The notes under the pieces: generated by a model | Told to the model about the DNA's origin: nothing | What the model saw: only the letters and a program-made list of their open reading frames with translations | Databases searched by the model: none | Made by a program: the position numbers and the translations under genes | From: Geomonas sp. RF6 | Lineage (GTDB): Bacteria > Desulfobacterota > Desulfuromonadia > Geobacterales > Geobacteraceae | Direction of reading: 5' to 3' | NCBI RefSeq assembly: GCF_021044625.1 | Contig: NZ_CP087999.1 | Span: forward strand, 2,001,001-2,065,000 | Length of the DNA: 64,000 bases | Part shown: one piece after another, positions 25,179-33,674 of the stretch | Layout of the letters: every line of letters begins with the position of its first letter | How positions within the stretch are numbered: position 1 is the stretch's first letter

Positions 25179-27188
25179 TCAGATCCTCACCCTGATAGGC
25201 AGGATCACTGTGGTCATCCCCTCCCACTGAAGACGGCGCTGGATCGCGAACGCAGTCTCGTTATGCAGCATCCTGTGGTAAAACTTCTCCAGCCGGAAGG
25301 TGAGCTGCCCCGTGAAGACGGTGGAGCGGGGAAATTCCTCCCCGATCTCCTGGCAAAGCTCTATCACGCTGTCCACCACCTCGATGGCGGTAGCCAGCCG
25401 ATACTCGGCGGCGAATCCCATCCGGCGCGCCAGATCCACGTACTTCTCCAGCCCCGCCCTGGCGTTCGCCTCCAGGGCCTCCATCTCCTCGGCCCCCTTG
25501 AAGGAGCCGGAGTCGATGACAGCAACGGAGACGAAGACGATGTTCTTGTACGTCTTCGGGAAGGTGGTGATTATGGAGAGGAAGGTGTGCACGCCGAAAC
25601 CGCTGTAGGCCGAGACCAGCTGGATAGCCGTCGGCTCGTTTCTGTTCAGCTGCTGGTCGTTGTATTTCCCGGTGGTGGGAAAGTCGAGAAGGGTATCGTC
25701 CAACTGCGCCATTCCCTTGCGCACTGAGACGTAGTGGCTCTTGATGAGATAGCAGAGCCCGATCACCACACCGGTGATGACAAGGGTCACCCACCCCCCC
25801 TCCGCAAACTTCTCCACCGTCGTGATCACGAGGATAGTGGCGCAGAGTGCGAGCCCCACCAGGTGCACCGAGAGGTGGCGCCGCCACTGCGGGTCCTCGT
25901 TCCTGCGCAGGATGAAGAAACGGGACATCCCGAGCTGGGAGAGGGAGAAGGTGATGAAGACGTTGATGGAGTACATGACGACGAGCGCGGAGACCGATCC
26001 ACCGGTGTAGAAGAGGAGCGCCAGCGCGGCGCCCCCCATGAGGAGGATACCGTTTCTCATGGTGAGGCGCTCCGAGAGCGCGGCGAAGCGGTGCGGGAAC
26101 CAGGAGTCGATGGCCATGTTGCTCATGACGCGGGGGCCGTCCACGAAGCCTGCCTGGGCTGCCACGAGGAGGAGAGCGCCTTCGGAGAAGATGGTGACGA
26201 AGGCGATACTGTTACCCATCGGCCAGTTGGAAAAGAGAGTGTCGGCCACCACCGCGTTCAGGGTCTTTCCGCTCACCGGGTGAACCCCCAGGAGAAGATA
26301 GCTCAGAAGGAGCACCCCTGCGGTGAAGGCGAGGGAGGTGGCCATGTACACCATCGTCCGCTTGCCGGTCTGCACCCGCGGCTCGCGCATGATTTGCAGC
26401 CCGTTCGATACCGCCTCAATCCCGGTATAGGTACCCCCACCCAGCGAGTAGGCACGCAGGAAGATAAGGAGTATCCCCACGATCCCGATAGTGGATGCAT
26501 CACGGTGCAGTCCCGCACCCAGGTCGTGCGCCACCGGCACCAGTTTGTCGCTGTGGATCGCCACCGCATAGGTGAGCATGATGAGGTGGCTGAGGACAAA
26601 GACCATGAAGATGGGCGCAAGGAGGGTAACCGACTCCTTCACCCCACGCACGTTGAGGATGATGAGAAGCACCGTCAGTACGCAGGCCAGCGGCACCTTG
26701 TACTCGTGAAACTGCTGCGGGACGTAGCTGAACATCGCGTCCACGCAGGAGGCGATGGAGATGGTGATGGTCATGGCGTAGTCGACGAGGAGCGCGGCGC
26801 CGGACACCACCCCCGCCTTTTCCCCCAGGAGATGGCTCGCCACGATGTAGCCACCCCCGCCGTGGGGGAAGTGCTCGATGATGCGGGAGTAGGAGTAGGA
26901 GATAATGAAGACGGTGAGGGCGGTGAAGGCGGCCAGGAGGAGCGCCAGGTAGGTGTGCTGTCCCAGCGCCCGGAACGCCTCCTCCGGACCGTAGGCCGAG
27001 GAGGAGAGCCCGTCGGCGCCGAGCCCGACCCAGGCGAGGATCGGGATGAGGCTCATGCTGTGGAATATGCGGGGGTCCTTGAGAACCTTCGGTGCGCCGA
27101 AAAGGGCGCGGCTGAAACGGCGTCCCTGGTTGTGCCCGCCGTTGACGTGTACCGGACCGCCGTTGCTGACGTTCTTTACAGACTCCAT
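25179..27188 (-). CDS. KimA-like potassium transporter (APC/KUP superfamily)
   Basis: A protein of 669 residues with about twelve membrane segments (residues 45-470) and a cytosolic C-terminal domain. It starts with the family-typical GLGADGLSSSAYGPEEAF and has GGTYTGIEAVSNG and GFVDGPRVMSNMA. KimA (YdaO) of Bacillus is a high-affinity K+/H+ symporter inhibited by c-di-AMP. ATG 27188 is preceded by GGGGGAG; the frame is open to 27401 but that part is the riboswitch. The c-di-AMP riboswitch upstream and the KdpDE-like genes nearby support a potassium role. An amino-acid permease is the alternative. Confidence 0.85.
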   Translation of the reverse strand: MESVKNVSNGGPVHVNGGHNQGRRFSRALFGAPKVLKDPRIFHSMSLIPILAWVGLGADGLSSSAYGPEEAFRALGQHTYLALLLAAFTALTVFIISYSYSRIIEHFPHGGGGYIVASHLLGEKAGVVSGAALLVDYAMTITISIASCVDAMFSYVPQQFHEYKVPLACVLTVLLIILNVRGVKESVTLLAPIFMVFVLSHLIMLTYAVAIHSDKLVPVAHDLGAGLHRDASTIGIVGILLIFLRAYSLGGGTYTGIEAVSNGLQIMREPRVQTGKRTMVYMATSLAFTAGVLLLSYLLLGVHPVSGKTLNAVVADTLFSNWPMGNSIAFVTIFSEGALLLVAAQAGFVDGPRVMSNMAIDSWFPHRFAALSERLTMRNGILLMGGAALALLFYTGGSVSALVVMYSINVFITFSLSQLGMSRFFILRRNEDPQWRRHLSVHLVGLALCATILVITTVEKFAEGGWVTLVITGVVIGLCYLIKSHYVSVRKGMAQLDDTLLDFPTTGKYNDQQLNRNEPTAIQLVSAYSGFGVHTFLSIITTFPKTYKNIVFVSVAVIDSGSFKGAEEMEALEANARAGLEKYVDLARRMGFAAEYRLATAIEVVDSVIELCQEIGEEFPRSTVFTGQLTFRLEKFYHRMLHNETAFAIQRRLQWEGMTTVILPIRVRI

Positions 27189-27261
27189 ATTGCTCCCCCG
27201 GTAAGTGACGGAAAAGATACAGTCTGAAAAAGACGCCCGCGTACAGCAGCATTCTGCTTTT

Positions 27262-27400
27262 CTAGACCATGCTCTTCCGGTAGTGCCTGCGAGGTTAGCT
27301 GACGGGCTCGGGCCTGGAAGTGCCCTATCCTCTTCAAGGAATACGCCCCTGTTACCTGGGTCCCCCGCATCCGCCCGACCTGGCGCGGATCTCGGCTGCA
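27262..27400 (-). ncRNA. c-di-AMP riboswitch (ydaO/yuaA class)
   Basis: The minus strand has the conserved blocks of this class in order: GGGGGACCCAGGTAACAGGG (27349-27368), CCCGTCAGCTAACCTCGCAG (27287-27306) and GGAAGAG (27272-27278). A helix can be formed by ATCCGC-GGAT at the 5' side. These switches turn off potassium uptake genes when c-di-AMP is high. The downstream 75 bp must hold the expression platform, but I could not assign the terminator stem with confidence. Confidence 0.88.
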
Positions 27401-27409
27401 TCTTTTCTC

Positions 27410-27439
27410 CTTATACGTCCCGAAGCAGAGAGGTGTCAA
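27410..27439 (-). promoter_or_regulatory. Sigma-70-like promoter of the riboswitch-kimA transcript
   Basis: Minus-strand TTGACA, 18-bp spacer, TATAAG. The start site would fall near 27403, exactly at the 5' edge of the riboswitch. Confidence 0.75.
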
Positions 27440-27776
27440 CGACGCATACGAGCCGGAAAAGGCACCGGAGTACCTGCCCCCTCCGGCACGGTTTCAGCTT
27501 CAAGCATTCGAAAACACAGTAGTATTTGCCCTCGCGGTGTCTCCCTTGTCGAGTGGTTTGGCCATGCCGCCCCCCTTGCCTTAATACTTTCGTAACGCCC
27601 CCGCGCTCCCTGACCGCACTGTCGCCGCGCGTGGGAGTCGTGCCGTCCTTAAGGGTTCGTTAACGGACCGGGAGGCGATCTTAACACTATCTTTATCCGT
27701 GTGGCTGTATCGTGAAGATAGAAAGGCTGCGATTCCCGGCCCCAGCGACCGCCCCCGGACACAAACGGAGCAAGCG
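27440..27776. other. Gene-free interval upstream of the kimA promoter and the small ORF
   Basis: About 340 bp with no convincing frame. A stretch TTAACACTATCTTTATCC near 27680 could be part of a promoter for the 79-residue gene; otherwise nothing was seen. Confidence 0.5.
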
Positions 27777-28016
27777 ATGAAAGTCTATCTCTTCAATCCT
27801 GAGACAGGGTGTTACCTCGGCGAAGACTTCGCGGATGAAGGGGGGCAGACCTGCTGCATCCCCCTCGATGCAACCCCGGTCGCGCCACCCAAGGCAGGTC
27901 CGGGCGAGGTCCCGGTCTTTGACGCCACGAGGAAAGTGTGGACGCTGCAGCGTCATTCCCCCCCTGCTTGTGCCGAAGCCGATGCTGCCGTTGGGGGACT
28001 GCTCCCCGGAAAATGA
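27777..28016 (+). CDS. Hypothetical 79-residue protein
   Basis: It begins MKVYLFNPETGCYLGEDFAD and contains PGEVPVFDATRKVWTLQ, which faintly recalls small phage tail-fibre assembly-type proteins. CGGAG precedes the ATG by eight bases, and the frame is the only one with a good ribosome site here. No other phage gene is nearby, so the resemblance may be chance. Function unknown. Confidence 0.5.
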   Translation: MKVYLFNPETGCYLGEDFADEGGQTCCIPLDATPVAPPKAGPGEVPVFDATRKVWTLQRHSPPACAEADAAVGGLLPGK

Positions 28017-28168
28017 GCGAGCCCCGGCGCTGCGGCTTGCCGGCCGGAGCGGGAATTCCTTTCACCGGTGATTCCCTGCGCCATTCGCCTCCCGTTGACT
28101 TCGCCACCCGAAGAGCTATAACGTGCCGTTGATGAATACCTGTAGAAGCTCTCGTCAGGGAAAGGAGT

Positions 28169-29782
28169 GTGCCTGTGCCCGACCGCGACAAAGATATGCC
28201 TCGACCTTTCCCTGCAGCGCTCCTCAATCTCGCGCAGCGGCGGAAGGAAGGGCGCCGGGACGACGGCACAGGAGGAGACGCACGGCAGGGAGCGACGGTG
28301 CATCCCGTAGGCACGGACTGGAGAGGGTACCTGAAGAGCCTCTTTCTCGTGGCGGGAACAACAGGGCTCTGTCAGCTGCTGAGACCGCTTCTGGCGCCGA
28401 CCAACCTCATGATGGTCTACCTGTTCGCGGTGATCTTCGCGGCAACGAAACTCGGACGGGGGCCGTCCATCGTCACCTCCGCGCTGAGCGTCGTCGCCTT
28501 CGACTTCTTCTTCATCCCGCCCCGCTTCACCCTCAGGGTTTCCGACACGGAATATGTAGTCACCTTCGTCGCTTTCTTCACCGTCGGCGCCGTGATCAGC
28601 ACGCTGGTCTACCAGGCTCGCGAGCGCGCCGAGGCGATACGTGAGCGGGAGGCGCAGACTGCGAGCCTATACCACCTGACCCGGGATCTGGCGGGAGCCT
28701 CCGACATCGAAGGAATCGTTCAGGCGGTGCTGAGGAATGTGGAGGAGAGCCTGGAGGCCCGGGTGGCGATCCTCTTGTCCGAGGGGGAGCATCTGGCTGT
28801 GCGGGCTGTGAGCGCCGGTCTGTATCATGGCGAGAAGGAACAGGCGGTGGCGGAGTGGGTCTTTCGCAGCAGAACCCCTGCCGGTCGTGGAACGGAGACG
28901 ATGGGCTCGGCGCCCCTCCTCTGCGTGCCACTGGAGACTGCAGCGGAAGTCCGCGGAGTCCTCGGAGTCAGGCTGGCGGACGACGCGAGATACCACGCCC
29001 CCGACTGCCGCAGGTTGCTGCAAGCCTTCGCCACCCAGGCGGCGCTGGCGGTCGAGCGGGTGCACCTGACGTCGCAGGCGGAAGAGGCGCAGCTCCTCGC
29101 GGCGCGGGAGACGCTCGAACGGGCGCTGCTCAACTCTATTTCCCACGATCTGCGCACCCCCCTCGTCTCCATCTCCGGAGTCCTCGACACCCTGCGCGCC
29201 CCCGACCCCCACCTCACCGTGCGCAGCATGCGGGAGCTCGTCCAGACCGCGTGGGAGCAGGCGGAACGACTGAACCGTTTCGTGGGAAACCTTCTGGACA
29301 TGACGCGCCTGGAGGCGGGAGCGCTGAAGCTGAAGGAGGAGCCGTGCGACGTTCAGGATCTGGTCGGATGCGCCCTGGCTGCACTCGAGCCGCGGCTGGA
29401 GGGACGCAGCATCAGCACCGATCTCCCCCCGGACCTGCCGCTCTTGCGCATCGATCTCGTGCTGATGACCCAGGTGCTGGTCAACGTCCTCGACAACTCG
29501 CTGAAATACTCCCCCCCGAAGTCGGAGATTGAAATCAGCGCCAGAAGCGACGGCGCGATGCTGGTGCTGGAGATAGCGGATCGCGGCCCCGGGATACCGG
29601 AACACGATCTTTCCAGAATCTTCGACAAGTTCTACCGTATTCCGGTCCCCGAGGGTATGGGGGGAACAGGTCTTGGGCTCTCCATCAGCAAGGGGATCGT
29701 CGAGGTGCACGGCGGGACGATAAGGGCGGAGAACAGGAAGGGGGGAGGTCTCACCATGACCATTGCCCTGCCGACCGCTTGA
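28169..29782 (+). CDS. KdpD-like sensor histidine kinase lacking the N-terminal KdpD domain
   Basis: A protein of 537 residues. A DUF4118 four-helix membrane region (about residues 50-150, with VVAFDFFFIPPRFTL) is followed by a GAF domain (165-300), HisKA with SISHDLRTPLVSI (His near 325) and HATPase with DRGPGIP and GTGLGLSISKGIVE. This equals the C-terminal half of KdpD; the N-terminal KdpD and USP domains that bind c-di-AMP and sense potassium in full-length KdpD are missing. Two GTG codons (28169, 28175) could start it, the second having better spacing to AAAGGAG. It is followed by its kdpE-like partner 40 bp on. Confidence 0.85.
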   Translation: MPVPDRDKDMPRPFPAALLNLAQRRKEGRRDDGTGGDARQGATVHPVGTDWRGYLKSLFLVAGTTGLCQLLRPLLAPTNLMMVYLFAVIFAATKLGRGPSIVTSALSVVAFDFFFIPPRFTLRVSDTEYVVTFVAFFTVGAVISTLVYQARERAEAIREREAQTASLYHLTRDLAGASDIEGIVQAVLRNVEESLEARVAILLSEGEHLAVRAVSAGLYHGEKEQAVAEWVFRSRTPAGRGTETMGSAPLLCVPLETAAEVRGVLGVRLADDARYHAPDCRRLLQAFATQAALAVERVHLTSQAEEAQLLAARETLERALLNSISHDLRTPLVSISGVLDTLRAPDPHLTVRSMRELVQTAWEQAERLNRFVGNLLDMTRLEAGALKLKEEPCDVQDLVGCALAALEPRLEGRSISTDLPPDLPLLRIDLVLMTQVLVNVLDNSLKYSPPKSEIEISARSDGAMLVLEIADRGPGIPEHDLSRIFDKFYRIPVPEGMGGTGLGLSISKGIVEVHGGTIRAENRKGGGLTMTIALPTA

Positions 29783-29822
29783 GGACGCAACTGCAGCAAG
29801 GAAATACCACCAAGGAGGGGCC

Positions 29823-30524
29823 ATGAACGCCGATGAGAAAAGAACCGCGCCGGTCATCCTGATCATTGATGACGAGGTGGCCATTCTGCGCTTCCTGCGC
29901 GCGGCCCTCGACACCGGGGAATTCTCTGTGCACGAGGCCCAGACCGGCTATACCGGAATTGCCGCCGCCAGCGCGAAGCGGCCGGACGTGATCCTTCTGG
30001 ATCTCGGGCTGCCGGACCTGGACGGGGTGGAGGTGATCAAGAGGATAAGGGAGTGGTCCGAGGTGCCGATCATCGTCCTCTCGGTGCGCGAAGCGGAAAG
30101 CGAGAAGGTGGCGGCTCTTGATGCCGGCGCCGACGACTACCTCACCAAGCCGTTTGGCGTGGCGGAGCTCCAGGCGCGCATCAGGGTATCGCTACGCAGG
30201 TCGCAGCAGCAGGCGCCCGAGGCGGTGTATCGAAGCGACGACCTCGAGGTCGATGTGTCACGCCGCCGGGTCACGGTCTCGGGGGAGGAGGTCCAGCTCA
30301 CCCCCACAGAGTACGAACTGCTGCGGCTCCTGGTGAACCATGCCGGCAACGTCGTCACCCACACCCAGATACTGCGGAAGATATGGGGAGCGGCATACGG
30401 GGAGCAGCAGAACATCCTCAGGGTGAACATCAGCCACCTGCGGCAGAAGATAGAGAAGAACCCCTCTCGGCCACGGCTCATCATCACCGAGCCCGGCGTG
30501 GGGTACCGCCTGAAGGGTGAGTAG
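29823..30524 (+). CDS. kdpE: KdpE-like OmpR-family response regulator
   Basis: A protein of 233 residues. The receiver domain has the acidic pair Asp16-Asp17, phospho-acceptor Asp60 (ILLDLGLPDLDG) and LTKPFG; the winged-helix DNA-binding domain follows (LTPTEYELLRLLVNHAG, VNISHLRQKIEKNPSRP). AAGGAGG precedes the ATG. It forms a pair with the upstream kinase. No kdpFABC operon is in the window, so its targets may include the kimA-like gene or lie elsewhere. Confidence 0.88.
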   Translation: MNADEKRTAPVILIIDDEVAILRFLRAALDTGEFSVHEAQTGYTGIAAASAKRPDVILLDLGLPDLDGVEVIKRIREWSEVPIIVLSVREAESEKVAALDAGADDYLTKPFGVAELQARIRVSLRRSQQQAPEAVYRSDDLEVDVSRRRVTVSGEEVQLTPTEYELLRLLVNHAGNVVTHTQILRKIWGAAYGEQQNILRVNISHLRQKIEKNPSRPRLIITEPGVGYRLKGE

Positions 30525-30687
30525 GGGGAAAGCCCTCATCTGCCGCCGAGGTGAGGACTGTGGTCTTCGACTGTCGGGGCACAGCCGTGGAGGCCGGCAC
30601 CCGGGGCCTGCTTCGTTCCGTTTCGGGCTTGCCTGCTCTCGATCTTTTCCTTTATAAAGAGCGGCTTGAATAGAAAGAGGAGGGGAC

Positions 30688-30916
30688 ATGAGAAGGTGGA
30701 CGGCGGTAATGGTCTCGTTGGTGCTATGGCAAGGTGTGCAGGCCCATGCCTTTGATCCGATGGCGATGGAGCGCACGAAGCTGCTGGAGGAATGCACCCG
30801 GTGAGATTTTGTTGGGGCGGATTTTCAGGGGGCTCAGATGGAGAACGTCCTGCTGGACACTGCGATGACCTGAAGCGGGCGGGCGCATTTTACGACTCCA
30901 CCACCAAATGCAGGTA
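30688..30916 (+). pseudogene. Pentapeptide-repeat protein, broken by a stop codon and a frameshift
   Basis: An ATG with a strong AGGAGGGG site opens 38 codons: a signal peptide (WTAVMVSLVLWQGVQAHA) and ERTKLLEECTR, then TGA. Directly after it the frame continues DFVGADFQGAQMENVLL, a pentapeptide-repeat sequence, and another frame then gives DLKRAGAFYDSTTKCR before a stop at 30914. The first stop is probably a Cys codon TGC turned TGA. A one-base shift separates the second part. The gene is taken to be a dead periplasmic pentapeptide-repeat protein. Confidence 0.65.
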
Positions 30917-31334
30917 GAAACGCAGCATCCGGTGATTGAATCGTAGATGCAGGGTGCCTCGCGAAGTCCGTCGATCCTCTAGCGCACTGAAAGAGCAGAG
31001 TGCGAACCTGCGGCAGCGAACCAGCTGCAGATTACACTGAGCCTATGGGGGACAGAGGTGGCCCCCTTGCCTTGTGCTTTCTTGTCCTTGAACCTGGGTC
31101 CCTGGAAGTTATTAAACCACGAGCTAGTTACCGGTTGTGTATATAGGCGTCCCTTTCTCCTTCTCAATCCCATCTTCCCGCCGCCGGATTTTCTGTGGAT
31201 ACAAAGCATGTCACAGTTATTTTTAATTGCGATCGCGCAATGTTCTTAAGTTATCACCAAAGAAACCGAATACGATTCCAGGTCGGCTGAGGTGACGTTA
31301 CCTCTGCCGCACACTCTCATCTTCGGAGGTCTTT
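30917..31334. other. Gene-free interval before the FlgO cluster
   Basis: 418 bp without a convincing frame. A stretch TGTGCTTTCTTGTCCTTGAA at 31074 recurs with one base missing near 33065, beyond the other side of the cluster. AT-richer sequence at 31200-31270 may hold the cluster promoter, but no clear boxes were found. Confidence 0.5.
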
Positions 31335-31700
31335 GTGAAAAAAAGGGATTGCTGGGGTTTATTCTTACTCATGGGCATGCTGGCGGGGTGCGCGACCCAT
31401 GGGGTAAATGTCATGCCCGATACCACTCCGGCTCAAACCCAACCACGTGTCTTTTCGACTGATCGTGCAGTGCAATCGGAGAGGGTCATTTACACCGATG
31501 ATCGAGGCCGCAGGGTTATCTATGCCTGCGACAACGATCCTCTTTGCGGCGGCCAGCGACTCTATGATGTCGACTACCTCGAATGCGGAGACTTTCCCGT
31601 TGATTTCAGGTCTCGCATCACCGCCATCACGCCGCAGAGGACGGAGTACGTGTACCAGAAAAGAGTCGTCATTCCCGTCAACGAAGTCACGCTGCCGTAA
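31335..31700 (+). CDS. Small lipoprotein
   Basis: A protein of 121 residues with a lipoprotein signal (LLMGMLAGC, lipid-carrying Cys near 19). The mature part has RVIYTDDRGRRVIYACDN and ends in hydrophobic VVIPVNEVTLP; no known domain was recognised. It is 17 bp before the FlgO-family gene and is probably in one operon with it. Confidence 0.7.
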   Translation: MKKRDCWGLFLLMGMLAGCATHGVNVMPDTTPAQTQPRVFSTDRAVQSERVIYTDDRGRRVIYACDNDPLCGGQRLYDVDYLECGDFPVDFRSRITAITPQRTEYVYQKRVVIPVNEVTLP

Positions 31701-31717
31701 TCATCAGGAGATCTGAA

Positions 31718-32344
31718 ATGAAGCTTTCGCTTATTCTGTGCGGAACCGCCCTTTTTACATCCACTTTGGCTGGCGCCGCCTACGCCGATGAAGTGGTGCA
31801 TGTCCTCGGCGAAGGGCATCGCTACATCATCAATGAGCCGCTCCCGGTACACCGTTCGCGTACGAGCGTGGGGAACTTCAACGGCATGGTGATATACCTG
31901 GCAGACCAATTGGAGCGCAACCTCGATCGGAAAGTCTTGGGCAACACCGTCATCGTCTCTACCTTTTCCAACCTCGACCGCCTTAGCGAAACAACCTCGC
32001 TCGGGCGACTGTTGGGCGAAAGCATCATCCACGAGCTGCAGGTTCGACGCTGGAACGTGGTGGACGTCCGCCTCACGCGGGACATCGTGGTGAACGACGC
32101 GGGGGAATTCTCTCTGAGCCGCGACATCAAAAAGATCCGCGACATTTATAAGGTGGGCGGCGTCGTGACCGGCACATATTCGATCTCTGAAAGCGGCGTC
32201 ATCATCAATGCGCGGGCAATCGATCTCGACTCCGGCCTGGTGCAGTCCTCAGCGCAAGCCTTCATCCCGCTGTCGAACTTTGCGGAGTCAATGTTGCACA
32301 ACCCGGAGAAGATGCCGGTCATGCGCGTGGTGGGCGACCGGTGA
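31718..32344 (+). CDS. FlgO-family outer-membrane protein
   Basis: A protein of 208 residues with a signal peptide (cleavage near AAYA-DE). The body matches the FlgO domain: TVIVSTFSNLDRLSETTSLG, LLGESIIHELQVRRWNVVDV, GEFSLSRDIKKI and GVVTGTYSISESGVIINARA. FlgO proteins stabilise or anchor the flagellar outer-membrane ring in Vibrio, while many homologs are non-flagellar and of unknown role. It overlaps the next gene in a GTGA. Confidence 0.8.
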   Translation: MKLSLILCGTALFTSTLAGAAYADEVVHVLGEGHRYIINEPLPVHRSRTSVGNFNGMVIYLADQLERNLDRKVLGNTVIVSTFSNLDRLSETTSLGRLLGESIIHELQVRRWNVVDVRLTRDIVVNDAGEFSLSRDIKKIRDIYKVGGVVTGTYSISESGVIINARAIDLDSGLVQSSAQAFIPLSNFAESMLHNPEKMPVMRVVGDR

Positions 32345-32901
32345 AAGTTGCGGCCATTCTTCTCCTGCTGCTCACCATCTCCGGCTGCGTCTACGACAAT
32401 GGGTTTCATGACTCCTACCCGGCGGTAGCCTATCAGACGCTCGACGCTCGTCTGGAGCGGGTTGCTCTCAAGACCATGTTCGACCAGATCGCGGGGGAGC
32501 TCTGCACCCAGACGTGTGCCACTTGTGAGGGGGAAAAGGTTGTTGTCACCGATTTTGTCGACCTTCGGTCTTTTACGCCAGGTCAGCCTGGATTGACGAT
32601 GGCGGAGCTGATGCGGGGAAGCCTGTCGAAAGTCTGTGGCAGTCGGATTATCCAGGGAGAATTTTCCAAATACTTCAAGCTGTCAGGGGAGGGATTTGTG
32701 GCCCTCACCCGCTCTGCTGCTGAGGTCAACAAGGATTCCTACACGGAACGTCACGTCATTGTCGGGACCTACGAGTACAATCGCAGCAAGCTGCTGATCT
32801 TCGTGAAGAAAATTGATGCACAAACCAACCAGGTCAACAAGATGGTTACCAAAGAAGTCGATTTCTCCTCAACGCTGCCGCAGGGGTACGTCATTCGCTG
32901 A
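32341..32901 (+). CDS. FlgO-like lipoprotein
   Basis: A protein of 186 residues starting at GTG that overlaps the preceding stop. A lipobox ends in TISGC (Cys near 16). The body keeps the FlgO plan in weaker form: VVVTDFVDLRSFTPGQPGLT, MRGSLSKVCGSRIIQGEF, VIVGTYEYNRSKLLIFVKKI. It also has a CTQTCATCEG segment with three cysteines not seen in its neighbour. Coupled translation suggests both products work together at the envelope. Confidence 0.75.
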   Translation: MKVAAILLLLLTISGCVYDNGFHDSYPAVAYQTLDARLERVALKTMFDQIAGELCTQTCATCEGEKVVVTDFVDLRSFTPGQPGLTMAELMRGSLSKVCGSRIIQGEFSKYFKLSGEGFVALTRSAAEVNKDSYTERHVIVGTYEYNRSKLLIFVKKIDAQTNQVNKMVTKEVDFSSTLPQGYVIR

Positions 32902-32985
32902 CGACGTGGCTGTAGCATCTTGGTGAAGAATAGGTGGCGCCACTGAAGTAATGGTTTGTCAGCGTAGGTAGCTTGCAGTAAAGCA

Positions 32986-33017
32986 AAAGGCTGTAACCTG
33001 ATGAGGTTACAGCCTTT
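32986..33017 (+). terminator. Hairpin terminator of the FlgO operon
   Basis: A perfect 14-bp stem (AAAGGCTGTAACCT with its complement) with a 4-nt loop, followed by GCTGCTTT. The stem is strong though the T-tract is interrupted. Confidence 0.7.
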
Positions 33018-33109
33018 GCTGCTTTAGGGGCTTTCCGGAGAAGAAAACCGACCCCCTCTTTTTTGTGCTTCTTGTCCTTGAACCTGAGTTGCTCCCCTGA
33101 TGGCGCCCG

Positions 33110-33478
33110 TTAGGCCTTGGCGGGAAAGAGTCGCTCCGAGGCGTGCTCGGTGAGGTCGTCGATGAAATGGAGGAAGAGGTCACTGGAGCCTGCCAGCGGG
33201 ATCCAGTTCACAGCCCCCACGATCCCCAGGTGCGCCAGGTAAACCACCGCGCGCACAGCTTTTCCTTCCTGCAGAGCCTGGTCCGCTGCACAACCTTCGT
33301 GGTGTTTCTTCTCCCCCAGGTCGATGCACCTCACTCCAACGGGATAGCCAGCGGCAAGGGCTGCCTTGTTCACTCCGAGGATGGTCCTGTCCTTCTGTAT
33401 CAGCATGACGGGCGCGGGATAGTTGTCCCAGAAAAGGTGGAAGTTTCTGCTGATTTCCTCATTGATCTCGATGCTCAT
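33110..33478 (-). CDS. Single PAS-domain protein
   Basis: A protein of 122 residues consisting of one PAS-like fold (FWDNYPAPVMLIQKDRTILG, VNWIPLAGSSDLFLHFIDDL). A CID-GEKKHHEGCAADQ segment supplies Cys and His residues that could hold a cofactor or metal. GGAGAG precedes ATG 33478. No output domain is present. It is close to the PAS-LytTR regulator on the same strand and could be a sensor partner, which is speculative. Confidence 0.65.
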   Translation of the reverse strand: MSIEINEEISRNFHLFWDNYPAPVMLIQKDRTILGVNKAALAAGYPVGVRCIDLGEKKHHEGCAADQALQEGKAVRAVVYLAHLGIVGAVNWIPLAGSSDLFLHFIDDLTEHASERLFPAKA

Positions 33479-33674
33479 CTCTCGCTCTCCTTGTGGTTCT
33501 TGTCGTTGATTCCTGTTCCTCGCCCCATCGTCCAAGCCAGTGCTGACGGGGTGCAATGACGAGGTGTCTGAGTGACAGGATGAAGATACGGGGAAGGTAG
33601 CCGATCGAGAGGGGAGCGCGCAACACGACCCTTGTGAGCGGTTGTATACGCTTGTGAAAGGTAACTGGGGGAGG

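Noticed and set aside
25734-27227. 497-codon plus-strand frame opposite the transporter gene
   Set aside because: It is an antisense shadow of the GC-rich transporter gene. The product is rich in His, Glu and Arg without any domain, while the minus frame has clear membrane segments.
27189-27401. N-terminal extension of the KimA-like protein by 71 residues
   Set aside because: The stretch is the c-di-AMP riboswitch and its leader. A good ribosome site and the family-typical N-terminus support ATG 27188.
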